From NCBI GenBank assembly GCA_036262035.1, contig DATAJS010000031.1:352642-416641 (forward strand): 64,000 nucleotides of DNA, given 5' to 3'. Each line of letters opens with the position of its first letter. Within the stretch, counting starts at the first letter, position 1. A program made the position numbers and the translations under genes. The notes beneath the pieces are model-generated. The model searched no databases and had not been told where the DNA came from. It saw only the letters and a program-made list of their open reading frames with translations. Source of the DNA: Burkholderiales bacterium. Lineage in GTDB: Bacteria > Pseudomonadota > Gammaproteobacteria > Burkholderiales > SG8-41. This document shows, one piece after another, positions 25,698 through 35,116 of the stretch.

Positions 25698-26863
25698 CTG
25701 CTGAATTCCTGCCCCTGGCCGTAGGCGAACAGGCCGGTCAGCAGCCGCGCGAAGCCGTAGCAGCCCCAGTGCGCGAGCCGATGGAGCAGCGGCCGCCGGT
25801 GCCAGCGCTCCGGCTGGACCTGCTTGGCGCCCTCCTCGAGGGCGTTGCCGAGGCTTTCCCTGAGCTCGGTTGCGAAGCGCTCGTCCATGACGACGACGTT
25901 CGCCTCCCGGGCGAGGAGCAGGCTGAAAGGGTCGATGTTCGACGAGCCCACGGTCGCCCAGACGCGGTCGACCACCGCCACTTTCGCGTGCAGAAAGCTC
26001 TTGTGGTACTCGTGGATTTCCACGCCCGAGTCCAGCAGCGACCCGTACAGCGCGCGCGACGCATAGTGCAGGAGCCGGTATTCGACCCGTCCCTGGAGGA
26101 GCAGCAGGACCCGCACGCCTCGCGCCGCCGCTTCGGCCAGCGCGTGTCGAAACGAAAGCCCCGGGAAAAAATACGAGCTCGCGATCAGGATCTCGCTGCG
26201 CGCCCGGGCGATCGCCTCGAGATACGCTTCCTCGATGTCGTTGCGGTGCCAGAGGTTGTCGCGGACGAGAAAAGCCGCGGCCTGGGTGCCCTTGGGACGC
26301 ACGTCCGCGTCGGGCCCCTCGTCGTCGGGCCAGCCGCCGCCGAGCTGGGTCAGGAGCACGATGGTCCACAGGCGCTTCGCCGCGGAGTGGATCTGCTCGA
26401 CGAGCGGTCCCTCCACCTGAACGGCGTAGTCGAAGCGCGGCGGCGTGTGCCCCGGCGTGTGCATGTCGTCGATGATGTTGATGCCGCCGACGAAGCCCAG
26501 CCGCGCGTCGATCACCGCGAGCTTGCGGTGCAGGCGCCGCAGGCGCTGGCGCTGGAAGCGCAAGCTTGCGAGCTCCGGACGGTAGACGAGGAGCTTGACG
26601 CCCGCGTCCCCGAGCCGTCTTTGGAGCGCGTCCGACATGCGTTTGGAGCCGAAGCCGTCGACGAGGACGTGCGTTGCGACGCCTCGCCGGGCGGCGCGCT
26701 CGAGCGCGGCCGCTATGCGCTGCCCCGCGTCGTCCTCTTCGAAGATGTAGGTCTCGACGTGGATCTCGGTGAGCGCCGCGTCGCACGCGGCTTCGAGCGC
26801 GGGAAAGTAGGCACGCCCGCTCTCCAGCAAGGTGAGCCGGTTACCCTCCACGAACTCGGTCAT
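25694..26863 (-). CDS. clsB: cardiolipin synthase B-like phospholipase D family protein
   Basis: 389 residues from ATG 26863, which overlaps the upstream stop as ATGA. Two HKD motifs are present: HRKLAVID (112–119) and HAKVAVVD (292–299), the second followed by GSSNIDPFS. These are the catalytic sites of the phospholipase D superfamily. ClsB-type enzymes make cardiolipin from phosphatidylglycerol and other phospholipids. A hydrophobic C-terminus (LAHWGCYGFARLLTGLFAYG) could associate with the membrane. The overlapping EEP-family gene is the usual partner in this operon type (ybhP-like). Confidence 0.85.
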   Translation of the reverse strand: MTEFVEGNRLTLLESGRAYFPALEAACDAALTEIHVETYIFEEDDAGQRIAAALERAARRGVATHVLVDGFGSKRMSDALQRRLGDAGVKLLVYRPELASLRFQRQRLRRLHRKLAVIDARLGFVGGINIIDDMHTPGHTPPRFDYAVQVEGPLVEQIHSAAKRLWTIVLLTQLGGGWPDDEGPDADVRPKGTQAAAFLVRDNLWHRNDIEEAYLEAIARARSEILIASSYFFPGLSFRHALAEAAARGVRVLLLLQGRVEYRLLHYASRALYGSLLDSGVEIHEYHKSFLHAKVAVVDRVWATVGSSNIDPFSLLLAREANVVVMDERFATELRESLGNALEEGAKQVQPERWHRRPLLHRLAHWGCYGFARLLTGLFAYGQGQEFSS

Positions 26864-27615
26864 ACCGGTTCGAGCGTGGTCGTGAGTACCGCGTGATCCG
26901 AGATGCGGCCCCAGACCGGGCCGTGGTGTACGTGGGCGCGCCTCACGCGAAAGCCCCGCACGTAGATGCGGTCGAGGCGGAAGAGCGGCAGCATCGCGGG
27001 GAAGCTGCGCGCAGGAAGGCCTTTGATCAGCTCGAACACCTCGTGCATGTTGAGCGGGTGCGCGAGCTCGTGAGTCGCCTTGTGGCGCCAGTGCCAGTCG
27101 TTGAAGTCGCCGGCGATCACCAGCGGCGCGTCGGCGGGCACCAGGCGCTCGATGCGCTGGCGCAGGCGCTCGAGCTGGCGGCTGCGGCCGCGCGCGGTGA
27201 GCGCGAGGTGCACGCACAGGCAATGCAGGGGCTTGTGCCAGCCGGGAACGTTGATCTCGCAGTGCAGGAGCCCGCGCTGCTCGAAGCGATGCGCCGAGAC
27301 GTCCTCGTTGTCCCAGCGCTCGATCGGATAGCGCGAGAGGATGGCGTTGCCGTGGTGGCCGTGGTCGTAGACCGCGTTGCGCCCGTACGCGAAATCGCCC
27401 CAGACCGAGTCCGCGAGAAACTCGTATTGAGGCTGCGACGGCCAGTCGCCGTGCCGCTGGGAATGGTGGTCGTGTATGCCCTGCACTTCCTGCAGGAACA
27501 CGATGTCGGCCCCGAGGTCGCGCAGGCGGTCCCGCAGCTCGTGGATCACCAGCCGCCGGTTGAACAGCGACAGGCCCTTGTGGATGTTGTACGTGACGAC
27601 GTGGAGCTCTTGCAC
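26860..27615 (-). CDS. endonuclease/exonuclease/phosphatase (EEP) family protein
   Basis: 251 residues. EEP-fold motifs: VTYNIHKG near the start (catalytic Asn), FLQEVQG (metal-binding Glu), VIAGDFNDWH (catalytic Asp/Asn pair) and a final ISDHAVL (His). The family includes DNases, sphingomyelinase-like and phosphoinositide phosphatases; YbhP next to clsB in E. coli has an uncertain function. The stop overlaps the clsB start by 4 bp. No signal peptide is visible. Confidence 0.87.
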   Translation of the reverse strand: MQELHVVTYNIHKGLSLFNRRLVIHELRDRLRDLGADIVFLQEVQGIHDHHSQRHGDWPSQPQYEFLADSVWGDFAYGRNAVYDHGHHGNAILSRYPIERWDNEDVSAHRFEQRGLLHCEINVPGWHKPLHCLCVHLALTARGRSRQLERLRQRIERLVPADAPLVIAGDFNDWHWRHKATHELAHPLNMHEVFELIKGLPARSFPAMLPLFRLDRIYVRGFRVRRAHVHHGPVWGRISDHAVLTTTLEPV

Positions 27616-27702
27616 CGAAGCATCATAGCAGGATGGGCACCTGCCTCTACCCCAAGCAGGATGCGCACCCGCCGTGGGCGGTGCGGAGCGGTCAGCCGCG
27701 CG

Positions 27703-28161
27703 CTACCAGATGCCGTTCTTGCACCAGGTTGGCGCAGGATCGGGGCAGGTGCGCGTGCCGGTCGAGGCGAGCTGAAACGCGCCGTCGCCGTCCTGCTGGG
27801 TGCCCGCGACCGGCGTCGCGCTGAGGGTGTAGCTCTGCGCGGTCGCGGTGAGCGCGAGCGTATAGCGGCCGTCGGTGCTCTTGCCCCCGGTCTTGCCGAG
27901 GCCGCCGCTCGTCGTGCCGTCGTAGGCGTTCGTGAGCTTGGACGTGAACGCGTTGGAGTTGAGGTAGATCTTCTCCTGCATCGCCGAAAGCTCAAGCAGC
28001 TCCTGCTGGGCTGCGACGCGGCTCGACTTGCGGATGTGGTCGCGATACGACGGATACGCGATCGTGGCCAGCAACGCGACGACCGCGACGACCACCAGCA
28101 GCTCGATCAGGGTGAAACCGGCCGGGCGCCGACGCGCCCGCTGTCGAATGATGTGTCTCAT
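27703..28161 (-). CDS. pilE: type IV pilin-like protein PilE
   Basis: 152 residues from ATG 28161, chosen because the prepilin leader (RRRPAG) and G15/F16 cleavage site lie directly after it; the frame is open further upstream. The mature protein starts FTLIELLVVVAVVALLATIAYPSYRDH with the conserved Glu5. The C-terminus has two cysteines (TCPDPAPTWC) that would close the D-loop. In this operon position it is the minor pilin PilE, needed for priming pilus assembly. It is the last gene of the fimT-to-pilE operon, starting 2 bp after the pilY1 stop. Confidence 0.93.
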   Translation of the reverse strand: MRHIIRQRARRRPAGFTLIELLVVVAVVALLATIAYPSYRDHIRKSSRVAAQQELLELSAMQEKIYLNSNAFTSKLTNAYDGTTSGGLGKTGGKSTDGRYTLALTATAQSYTLSATPVAGTQQDGDGAFQLASTGTRTCPDPAPTWCKNGIW

Positions 28162-28163
28162 GT

Positions 28164-31100
28164 TCAATCCCGTATGACTTCGCGCCACGCCACGCGGCCC
28201 ACCTTGCCGGCGCTGCGGGTCTCCATCCATCCCTTGATCGGCGTGGACGCCACCTGCGCCGGAGGCGCCGCGGACGGCGTCGTGCCCCCGCCCCCGCCGG
28301 TGACGGCGGGCGTGACGGTCTTGGTCGTCGAGCTGACGACCTTGCCCTTCTTGTCGAGCACCTGGGTCGTCGTAACGGTGGTGCCGTCGGCGTAGGTGAT
28401 CACGTTGGTGATCGTGCCGCTCTTGTCGTTTTTCTTGGGGTTGTACGTCGCGCTCGGCACGAAGGTGCTGGTGCTCCCCGTCGCGACCAGCCGCGGCAGA
28501 CCGCTCGGATCTTCCGACAGCGGATCGCGCGTGCGCGAGGTGGTGTGCAGGTCGGCTTCGGGGTCGGGAGCGGGGTTCATGACCCAGCCCGCCTGGCCGT
28601 AACACGGCGAGGTGCCGACGCCGAACTTCCCGTTGTGCCAGAACACCGTCCACTTCTTGAGCACGTACGAATCGCTCGTGACCTTGTAGCCTTTCTCGGG
28701 CTGCCCTTTCACGTTCTCCACGATGGCGCTCACGGGCGTGTTCTTCTTGACCACCCAGATCGTGAGCGCGCCGTTGTGGATCTCCTTGTCCGTGCCGAAC
28801 AGGTTGGGATAATAGATCGCGCATTCGGGCGCGGTCGGATGCAGGCCTGCGCGAACGACTCCGGTACCCCAGTCTCTCGACTCGAGCGCGTTCGCGGACA
28901 TCTCGAACTGGAACTTCTTGACCGTCGCGGGCGTGTAGATCGGCTGCGTTCCGTCGAACTTGTTCGGGAACTTGAAAGCCGGCCAGGTCTGGCCGCCGAC
29001 CGTGATGTCCACGCCGGGGGACAGGTCGCCGTTGGAGACGAGCACGAAAAACTCGGTGGTCGCGGTGACCCTGCCGTCGCCGACCAGGTTGAAGGCCGGG
29101 TCGCTCGCGCTGGTGAAGCTCGCGCCGGTCGCATCGTACAGGTCGTCGTACATGTGCTCGTGCTTGTCGGTCGAGCCGTTCGCGCTGTTGTAGTAGTCGT
29201 AATCGAAGTGGCCGCCTTTGATGCCCGTCTCGGTCTGCGTCGTCGGCTCGCCCTGGTCGTCGCCGGGGCCGGCCAGCGTGTTCGTGTTGAAGAGCGTCGT
29301 GCTCGCCGAACCGACCAGCACCAGCACCGGCTGCGACCACAGACCCGAGCCGAGATACATCCCTACCGGCACGCGCTCGTTGCCCGTCTCCCCGGCCACC
29401 GCGTCGCTCTCGTCGATCTTGCCGTCGGTGCTCTCGTTCGCGTTGAAGACGATCTTGCCGTCGGTGGCGCCGTTGAGGTAATCGAGCTCCATCAGCCAGC
29501 TCTCGCCCGAGGCCGAAGTCTCGGTCTTGGCGATGACCGAAGTGAAGTGATACCGGCCGTCACGGACGAAGCCGGTACCGATGACGTGCTCTCCGGGCGG
29601 AAGCTCGGTACGCCAGCCCTTGTGCAGCGTCCAGTCGATGCTCTTGCCGGTGCTCGTGCGAACCCGCCTCGCGCCGGAACCGGAGGCCAAAGCCACCGTA
29701 TTCTCTTCGAGCTTCTGCTCGAGCAGGTCCTTGTTCGCGGCCGGAGCGCCGTCCCAGATGCCGTACGCGTGGTTCTGCAGCGTCTCGTCGAGCGCCTGGG
29801 CGACCGTGAACATCGCGCCGGTCGCGAAGTACACCATGAAGCCGCCGAGCGGATGGTTCGCGACATCCGGCGCGCCGACGATCGGCCGCCCGGCCTGGTA
29901 CAGCGCGCTCTTCGTCCACTGGGCCGGCGTCTTGTCGCGAAGGTCGAACTTCCACAGGTTGCCTTCGAGATCGCCCGCGTACACGTAGTCGACGTCGCCG
30001 TCGCCGTCGATATCGATCGCGCTCGGAGAAGAAAGCCCGTTGCGGTTGTTCGTGTCGCCGACGCCGGTATCCAGCGCCCTCACGAGCGCACCGGTCGCGA
30101 GATCGATCACGTACAGCACCGCCTTGCCCGAGCCGGTCTGCGCGGTGGCGTCGCTGTAGCCGTTGCCGACGATCGCCGCCCATTTGCCCGTGTTCAGCTT
30201 GACGATTATCGGCTCGGAGTACGTGAGCCCGAGATCGTCGAAGCCGCTCGTGGTATTGCTGATCTCCCACAGGATCTTCGCCTTCGCCGCGTTCTCGTCG
30301 GCCGCCGTGGCGTCGGTGACGTCGAGCGCGTACAGTCCCTTGCCGCCTGCGCCGAGGCCGCCGACGAGGACGGTCTTCCAGGCGCTGGACAGGTAGGCAT
30401 CACCCACGGTGATCGCGCCGTCGACGAAATAAGTGTGCGTGTAGACCGGCTCGGCCAGCGCCTTCAGCTTGGGGATCAGCATCGAAGGGACGTAGGCGAA
30501 CACCTCGTCGCCGGTCGCCGCGTCCCACGCGTGCAGCATGCCGTCGTTCGCCCCGGTATAGACGAGCGGCTTGCGCGCGCTGTTGGCGCTCTTGAACGTC
30601 GCGTAGTTGTCGGACGTGTAGTTCGCGGGCGGCGCGCCGACGTAGACCGGTTTGCCGTGGATGATGTCGCCGAGCACGCTGGCGCGGCCTCTGAAGATGC
30701 CCGCCGCGCTGCCCGAGATGACGCTGACGGTGCCGTCGGCGGCTTTCTGCTTGAATTCCTGCTCGTTGCTGCGGTCGCCGCGCACGAAATTCAGGATCTT
30801 CCCGCCCTTGGTCGCGTCGCCGGCCGCGAGCGCATCCTTCTGCGTCTGCGACAGATTGGCGAAGCGGAAAGGAATGTTCGTCCCCGCGGCATCGCGCGTG
30901 ACGATGCGCCGGCCGGTATCCCAGTTCTGCGCCTTGATCCGCTCGCTCGCCAGCCACTTCGCGGGCGTCTGTGCGGCAGCGGTCGTTCCGAGCTTGTAAG
31001 CCGCGACGTCGCCGCGCCAGACGACCGGATCGAACCATGTCTGGAACTCGACCTCGTTGCCGCTCGCCACGTTGAAGCCGCTCACCGCCACCGCGGGCGC

Positions 31101-31217
31101 CATGCCGAACGGCTGTCCGCTGGGCGTCACCGAAAGAGCGCCGTATACGAGCGCGCCTGCCGTGGCGAGCGCCGCGAAGACCGCGGCCATGATGAAGTTG
31201 CGGGTCACGGTTTTCAT
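28164..31217 (-). CDS. pilY1: type IV pilus tip-associated protein PilY1
   Basis: 1017 residues from ATG 31217, overlapping the pilX stop as ATGA. The signal peptide is about residues 1–25. The beta-propeller domain (GKPVYVGAPPANY, VYTGANDGMLHAWDAATGDE) begins near residue 180. A calcium-binding loop IDIDGDGDVDYVYAGD lies near 400–415. PilY1 sits at the pilus tip with the minor pilins and helps surface sensing and adhesion. Compared with the 1161-residue Pseudomonas protein, the N-terminal von Willebrand A domain is absent and the C-terminal part is longer, ending in a linker with a GGGGG run. The C-terminal part has no clear match. Confidence 0.88.
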   Translation of the reverse strand: MKTVTRNFIMAAVFAALATAGALVYGALSVTPSGQPFGMAPAVAVSGFNVASGNEVEFQTWFDPVVWRGDVAAYKLGTTAAAQTPAKWLASERIKAQNWDTGRRIVTRDAAGTNIPFRFANLSQTQKDALAAGDATKGGKILNFVRGDRSNEQEFKQKAADGTVSVISGSAAGIFRGRASVLGDIIHGKPVYVGAPPANYTSDNYATFKSANSARKPLVYTGANDGMLHAWDAATGDEVFAYVPSMLIPKLKALAEPVYTHTYFVDGAITVGDAYLSSAWKTVLVGGLGAGGKGLYALDVTDATAADENAAKAKILWEISNTTSGFDDLGLTYSEPIIVKLNTGKWAAIVGNGYSDATAQTGSGKAVLYVIDLATGALVRALDTGVGDTNNRNGLSSPSAIDIDGDGDVDYVYAGDLEGNLWKFDLRDKTPAQWTKSALYQAGRPIVGAPDVANHPLGGFMVYFATGAMFTVAQALDETLQNHAYGIWDGAPAANKDLLEQKLEENTVALASGSGARRVRTSTGKSIDWTLHKGWRTELPPGEHVIGTGFVRDGRYHFTSVIAKTETSASGESWLMELDYLNGATDGKIVFNANESTDGKIDESDAVAGETGNERVPVGMYLGSGLWSQPVLVLVGSASTTLFNTNTLAGPGDDQGEPTTQTETGIKGGHFDYDYYNSANGSTDKHEHMYDDLYDATGASFTSASDPAFNLVGDGRVTATTEFFVLVSNGDLSPGVDITVGGQTWPAFKFPNKFDGTQPIYTPATVKKFQFEMSANALESRDWGTGVVRAGLHPTAPECAIYYPNLFGTDKEIHNGALTIWVVKKNTPVSAIVENVKGQPEKGYKVTSDSYVLKKWTVFWHNGKFGVGTSPCYGQAGWVMNPAPDPEADLHTTSRTRDPLSEDPSGLPRLVATGSTSTFVPSATYNPKKNDKSGTITNVITYADGTTVTTTQVLDKKGKVVSSTTKTVTPAVTGGGGGTTPSAAPPAQVASTPIKGWMETRSAGKVGRVAWREVIRD

Positions 31218-31750
31218 TTGATCGCTATGGGCAGCGCGTACAGGGATTGGACGACCTTGGCGGCGCCGAGGCGGCTCGCACCGCGCGTGGTGATGCGATA
31301 GACGTTGACCGCCGGGCACGGCCCCGGCGCGCCGTAGGTGTTGTTGCACAGGCTCGCGATGCTGGCCGTCGGCAGCACGCGATTGTCGATGTAGAGCTCG
31401 ATCATGTAGCGCTGGTTGCCGTCGGCATCGACTTTCACCGAGGTGGTGTCGTCCCACGTGGCCGTCAGCGGGTCCGCGGGCGCCGTGTTCTTGGGATAGA
31501 TCCCCGGCGTGCCGCTCTTGGTGAACGCGTCGTCGTTCGCGTGCGTGTTGATCCACAGCTCCGCCTGCGACAGCGCGTTCTCGGCGTCGGTCAGGGCGAG
31601 CGTCTGGAACTGCACGTTGCCCGCGAGCTTGAACTGCGTCTTGGACAGCACGTACGCGGATACGCCCATCAGCATGAGCACGCCGAGCACGATCAGGCTG
31701 GTGACGAGCGCGGCGCCGCGGCTGCGCTGACGGAGTGGGAACGCGCGCAT
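31214..31750 (-). CDS. pilX: type IV pilus minor pilin PilX
   Basis: 178 residues. Prepilin leader RQRSRG then AALVTSLIVLGVLMLMGVSAYVL; the usual Glu5 is absent, as normal for PilX and GspK-like pseudopilins. The mature domain includes DAENALSQAELWI, typical of the PilX N-terminal domain. It forms part of the tip complex that carries PilY1. The stop overlaps the pilY1 start; the start lies 2 bp after the pilW stop. Confidence 0.9.
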   Translation of the reverse strand: MRAFPLRQRSRGAALVTSLIVLGVLMLMGVSAYVLSKTQFKLAGNVQFQTLALTDAENALSQAELWINTHANDDAFTKSGTPGIYPKNTAPADPLTATWDDTTSVKVDADGNQRYMIELYIDNRVLPTASIASLCNNTYGAPGPCPAVNVYRITTRGASRLGAAKVVQSLYALPIAIK

Positions 31751-31752
31751 GG

Positions 31753-32664
31753 TCAGTTCCGCAGGTCCACGACCGTGCTGAAGACCACGCGGCGATAGCC
31801 GTCGCTCGCGGTGATGGTCCGGTCGCCGATCTTGTAGGTGGCGCTGGCCGTGTAGCCGGGTTCTTTCGCGCCCGCGCGGACGAGGAGCGAGATGTCGACC
31901 GCGGTCACGAGGTCCCAGCGCGCGCCGACGTTCTGGGCGTCGAGGTACTGATAATTGCCCGCGCTGTCGATGATCCCGTAGCGCACCTGGAGGTTCTCGA
32001 CGCCGCTCGCGACGAGCTCGGGCTGCATCTTCGGGCCGTCGGCGAGCTTGAGCCGGTAGAGCGCGGGCACGCGCGGCGACTCGCCGGCGCTCGTGGTGTA
32101 CGGACTGACGTAATACACCGTCTCTTCGAGGCGGTAGTCGAGCAGCGGCGGCTGGCGCAGCGCGGTCGGCAGGCTCGTCGAGGTGAAATAGTCGCCGCCC
32201 TCGTACGACGAGCGGTAGTACACGACGTTGTCGGCGATCTTGGCGGCGGGGCTCGTCGAGAGCCGCCGCACCACGAGCACGTCACCTTGCGAATAGTCGG
32301 TCGACTTCAGGCACGTGCCCGAATACGGATTGTTGTCGTTGTCGCCCCAGATGCGCTGCGAGATCTGTCCGATCTTCGCCGCGTCGCACACGTTCGCCAC
32401 CGTGAACTTGGCATCGAGCGGCGCGTCGGGCGAAAACACGCTGGTGAGACCGAGATGGCCCGCGTGCTGCACGTCGCGCTTGACGATCGAGAGCGCGTAG
32501 TTGCCGTTGATGTTCACGTCGGACGCGCGCTCGTTGGTGCGGCCGAGCGCTGCGCTCGTCATGAGCGTGGTGAGCATCGCCCCGACGAGAAAGAGCCCGA
32601 TGGTCAGCGCGATCATCAGCTCGACCAGGGTGAAGCCGCGGGCGCGGCCGGCGCGATTCGTCAT
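31753..32664 (-). CDS. pilW: type IV pilus minor pilin PilW
   Basis: 303 residues from ATG 32664; the frame is open upstream but the prepilin leader MTNRAGRARG is at this start. After cleavage the protein begins FTLVELMIALTIGLFLVGAML with Glu5. The long C-terminal domain (about 270 residues) is typical of PilW. It is part of the minor-pilin priming complex. Spacing to pilV is 5 bp. Confidence 0.92.
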   Translation of the reverse strand: MTNRAGRARGFTLVELMIALTIGLFLVGAMLTTLMTSAALGRTNERASDVNINGNYALSIVKRDVQHAGHLGLTSVFSPDAPLDAKFTVANVCDAAKIGQISQRIWGDNDNNPYSGTCLKSTDYSQGDVLVVRRLSTSPAAKIADNVVYYRSSYEGGDYFTSTSLPTALRQPPLLDYRLEETVYYVSPYTTSAGESPRVPALYRLKLADGPKMQPELVASGVENLQVRYGIIDSAGNYQYLDAQNVGARWDLVTAVDISLLVRAGAKEPGYTASATYKIGDRTITASDGYRRVVFSTVVDLRN

Positions 32665-32669
32665 GGCGG

Positions 32670-33191
32670 TCAGCTCACCGCCGACGGATCGTTGACCCGG
32701 CGGCTCACCGTATACGAGAACGATTCGGTCGGCCCGGCCAGCGAGGAATTCGAGTCCTTGCGCTTGAAGCTGCGCTCCTTCCACGTGATCTGTACGGTGT
32801 ACAGCCACGGCCCCGTGCCGCTGCGCGAGATCGTCGCGGTCGCGTCGGGCAATGCGGCCTGCATGTGGTCCTGGAAGCGCGCGAGGTCGTACTGCGCCAT
32901 CTGCTGCGGGCTGCACGCGCTCGCGCTGCAGTCGCTGACGGTGGAGCTCGAGGGCAGCGTCGCCACGTAGTTGCCGGCGGCGGCGGCGGCGGTATTGGCG
33001 GCGAGGCGCTCGACGAGATCGGTGGCGAGCATGACCGCCTGGGTGCGGAACTGTCCGCCCTGGCTGACCTTCAGCGAATAAGCCTGCAGCGCGGCGGTGC
33101 CGAGCAGCGCCATCGCGATCACGAACATCGTGATGAGCACTTCGATCATGCTGAAGCCGCGCTGCGCGGCCGACGGGATCGCGGTCTTCAT
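32670..33191 (-). CDS. pilV: type IV pilus minor pilin PilV
   Basis: 173 residues from ATG 33191, which overlaps the fimT stop as ATGA. Prepilin leader then G12/F13 cleavage and FSMIEVLITMFVIAMALLGTAALQ with Glu5 at residue 17. The segment DCSASACSPQQMAQYDLARFQ is characteristic of PilV. It links the core minor pilins in the priming complex. Confidence 0.93.
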   Translation of the reverse strand: MKTAIPSAAQRGFSMIEVLITMFVIAMALLGTAALQAYSLKVSQGGQFRTQAVMLATDLVERLAANTAAAAAGNYVATLPSSSTVSDCSASACSPQQMAQYDLARFQDHMQAALPDATATISRSGTGPWLYTVQITWKERSFKRKDSNSSLAGPTESFSYTVSRRVNDPSAVS

Positions 33192-33709
33192 TTCTTGAGC
33201 AGGCTGACGCTGCCGGTGCCGGCCGCGGTGATCGTGCGCTTGACCTTGCTCGTGCTGCCGGCCAGGTCCCACACCACCTGACCGGTCGTGGAGCCGGTCG
33301 CGGTATAACGCACGTCGGCCGCGCTGGCCTCGAGCGTCACGCCTGCGGGCATCGGGTTGACGCTGCGGATCGGGTTCGGGTCGCTGTCGGTGCCGGCGTC
33401 GCACTTGCCGTCCGCATCCGCGTCGTAGCAAACGATCCAGCCTTCATTCCACTTGACGTTGGCGTTCGACGCGCAGTTGGAATTGCCCACCTTGGGACAG
33501 ACGAGCACGCGCGCGTTGCGCTTGATCGCTTCGGCGCGGGCCAGGTTGAGGTCCGACACGAGCTCGGTCGCGACCCCGCGCAGACGGTTGTCGTCGATGA
33601 ACTCGGCAAACGACGGCAGCGCCAGCGCGGCCAGGACCGCGGCGACGGCCATCGAGACGATGAGCTCGAAAATAGTGAAGCCGGTCACGGTTTTTCTTGT
33701 TGTCGACAT
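33188..33709 (-). CDS. fimT: GspH/FimT family pseudopilin
   Basis: 173 residues, ATG 33709 after GAAGGGA. Prepilin leader MSTTRKTVTG, then FTIFELIVSMAVAAVLAALALP with Glu15 as Glu5. The GspH/FimT domain follows. FimT-type pilins help pilus priming and in some bacteria bind DNA during transformation. It is the first gene of the operon; the promoter should lie in 33710–33820. Confidence 0.9.
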   Translation of the reverse strand: MSTTRKTVTGFTIFELIVSMAVAAVLAALALPSFAEFIDDNRLRGVATELVSDLNLARAEAIKRNARVLVCPKVGNSNCASNANVKWNEGWIVCYDADADGKCDAGTDSDPNPIRSVNPMPAGVTLEASAADVRYTATGSTTGQVVWDLAGSTSKVKRTITAAGTGSVSLLKK

Positions 33710-33820
33710 AGGAATATCCCTTCGTCACCGGTTACGGCTGCCGAAGGGCCGTTCTTTAACGTCGGCCGTTTGGTTTAGGGTGTTTGCGACGGCGACCGGG
33801 ACAAATCTCACGGTCGACCG

Positions 33821-33855
33821 AAAAAAAACGGCCTGTCGTCGAGACAGGCCGTTTT
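33821..33855. terminator. bidirectional terminator between fimT and nadA
   Basis: AAAACGGCCTGTC (33825–33837) and GACAGGCCGTTTT (33843–33855) form a 13-bp stem with A/T runs on both sides. It closes nadA on the minus strand. Confidence 0.88.
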
Positions 33856-33890
33856 CGGTCAAGCGCCCGGACAGGCGCTCCGTAGGGAGA

Positions 33891-34988
33891 TCAGGACACC
33901 GCGAGCATGCGGTCGAGCGCCACGCGGGCGAGGTCGGCTTCGCGACTCGGGACCTTGATCTGATTCACCGCTTTGCCCTGAACCAGGTTCTCGAGGCTCC
34001 ACGCGAGGTGCTGCGGGTCGATCCGCGCCATCGTCGAGCACATGCACACCGTGGGCGCCATGAACTGCACGGCCTTGCCCTGCGGCTTCATCTCCTCGGC
34101 CAGGCGGTTCACGAGGTTGAGCTCGGTCCCCACCAGCCAGCGTGTGCCGGGCGCGCTCTGCTGGATCGTCCTGATGATGAAGTCGGTCGAGCCGACGTAG
34201 TCCGAGAGCTTGCAGACCTCGAAGTTGCACTCGGGGTGGCTGATGACCATGCCGCTCGGGTTCTGCTGGCGCCAGCGCAGGATGTGCTGCGCCTGGAACA
34301 TCTGGTGCACCGAGCAGTGGCCTTTCCACAGCAGGATCTTGGCCATCTTGAGCTGCTGCGCGGTGAGGCCGCCCATCGGCTCGTCGGGATCCCACACCAG
34401 CATCTCGGCGAGCGGGATGTCCATGAGGTAGCCGGTCCAGCGCCCGAGGTGCTGGTCGGGGAAGAACAGGACTTTCTCGCGCCGCTTGAGCGACCACTGC
34501 AGGATCTCGCGCGCGTTGGTCGAGGTGCAGACGATGCCGCCATGCTCGCCGCAGAACGCTTTGAGGTCGGCAGCCGAGTTGATGTAGGTGACCGGCGTGA
34601 TCTTCTCGTCCGGGTCGAGCACTTCGGAGATCTCGCGCCACGCGCGCTCGACCTTCGCGAGGTTCGCCATGTCCGCCATGGAGCAGCCGGCGGAGAGGTC
34701 GGGCAGGATCGCCTTCTGGTGCGGCTTCGACAGGATGTCCGCGACTTCGGCCATGAAGTGCACGCCGCAGAACACGATGTATTCGGCGTCGGTCTGGGAG
34801 GCGAGCTTGGACAGGCGCAGCGAGTCGCCCGTGAGATCGGCGTGCTTGTAGACATCGGCGCGCTGGTAGTGGTGACCGAGGATCACCGCACGATCACCGA
34901 GCGCTTTCTTCGCCGCGACGATACGCGCCTCGCAGGCGTCGTCGGCGAGCGGCTTGAAACGATCAAAAGCGATGGTGCTGACTTCCAT
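33891..34988 (-). CDS. nadA: quinolinate synthase NadA
   Basis: 365 residues from ATG 34988, chosen for the GGAGG 11 nt upstream; upstream in-frame starts exist at 34997 and 35018. It condenses iminoaspartate with dihydroxyacetone phosphate to quinolinate in NAD synthesis, using a 4Fe–4S cluster. Cluster cysteines lie in DLSAGCSMAD, SHPECNFEV and VCMCSTMAR. Substrate-binding VILGHHYQRADVY and VTYINSAADLKAFC are intact. The protein is cytoplasmic. nadB and nadC are not in this window. It is probably monocistronic with the terminator at 33821–33855. Confidence 0.95.
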   Translation of the reverse strand: MEVSTIAFDRFKPLADDACEARIVAAKKALGDRAVILGHHYQRADVYKHADLTGDSLRLSKLASQTDAEYIVFCGVHFMAEVADILSKPHQKAILPDLSAGCSMADMANLAKVERAWREISEVLDPDEKITPVTYINSAADLKAFCGEHGGIVCTSTNAREILQWSLKRREKVLFFPDQHLGRWTGYLMDIPLAEMLVWDPDEPMGGLTAQQLKMAKILLWKGHCSVHQMFQAQHILRWRQQNPSGMVISHPECNFEVCKLSDYVGSTDFIIRTIQQSAPGTRWLVGTELNLVNRLAEEMKPQGKAVQFMAPTVCMCSTMARIDPQHLAWSLENLVQGKAVNQIKVPSREADLARVALDRMLAVS

Positions 34989-35116
34989 TCTCTTCATATC
35001 CTCCGGTAGGAGCAGCAAACGACGAACATACCATAAAGCCGCCGGTTAAGACTTTGAGCCTAATCGCCGCGATTAGTGCCCCTGCGCGAAATCGCGCGGT
35101 TCGGATCGGGCCGGCG

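Noticed and set aside
27640..27700. Inverted repeat GCACCCGCC/GGCGGTGC after pilE as a terminator
   Set aside because: No U-run follows on the minus strand, so it cannot be called a Rho-independent terminator from sequence.
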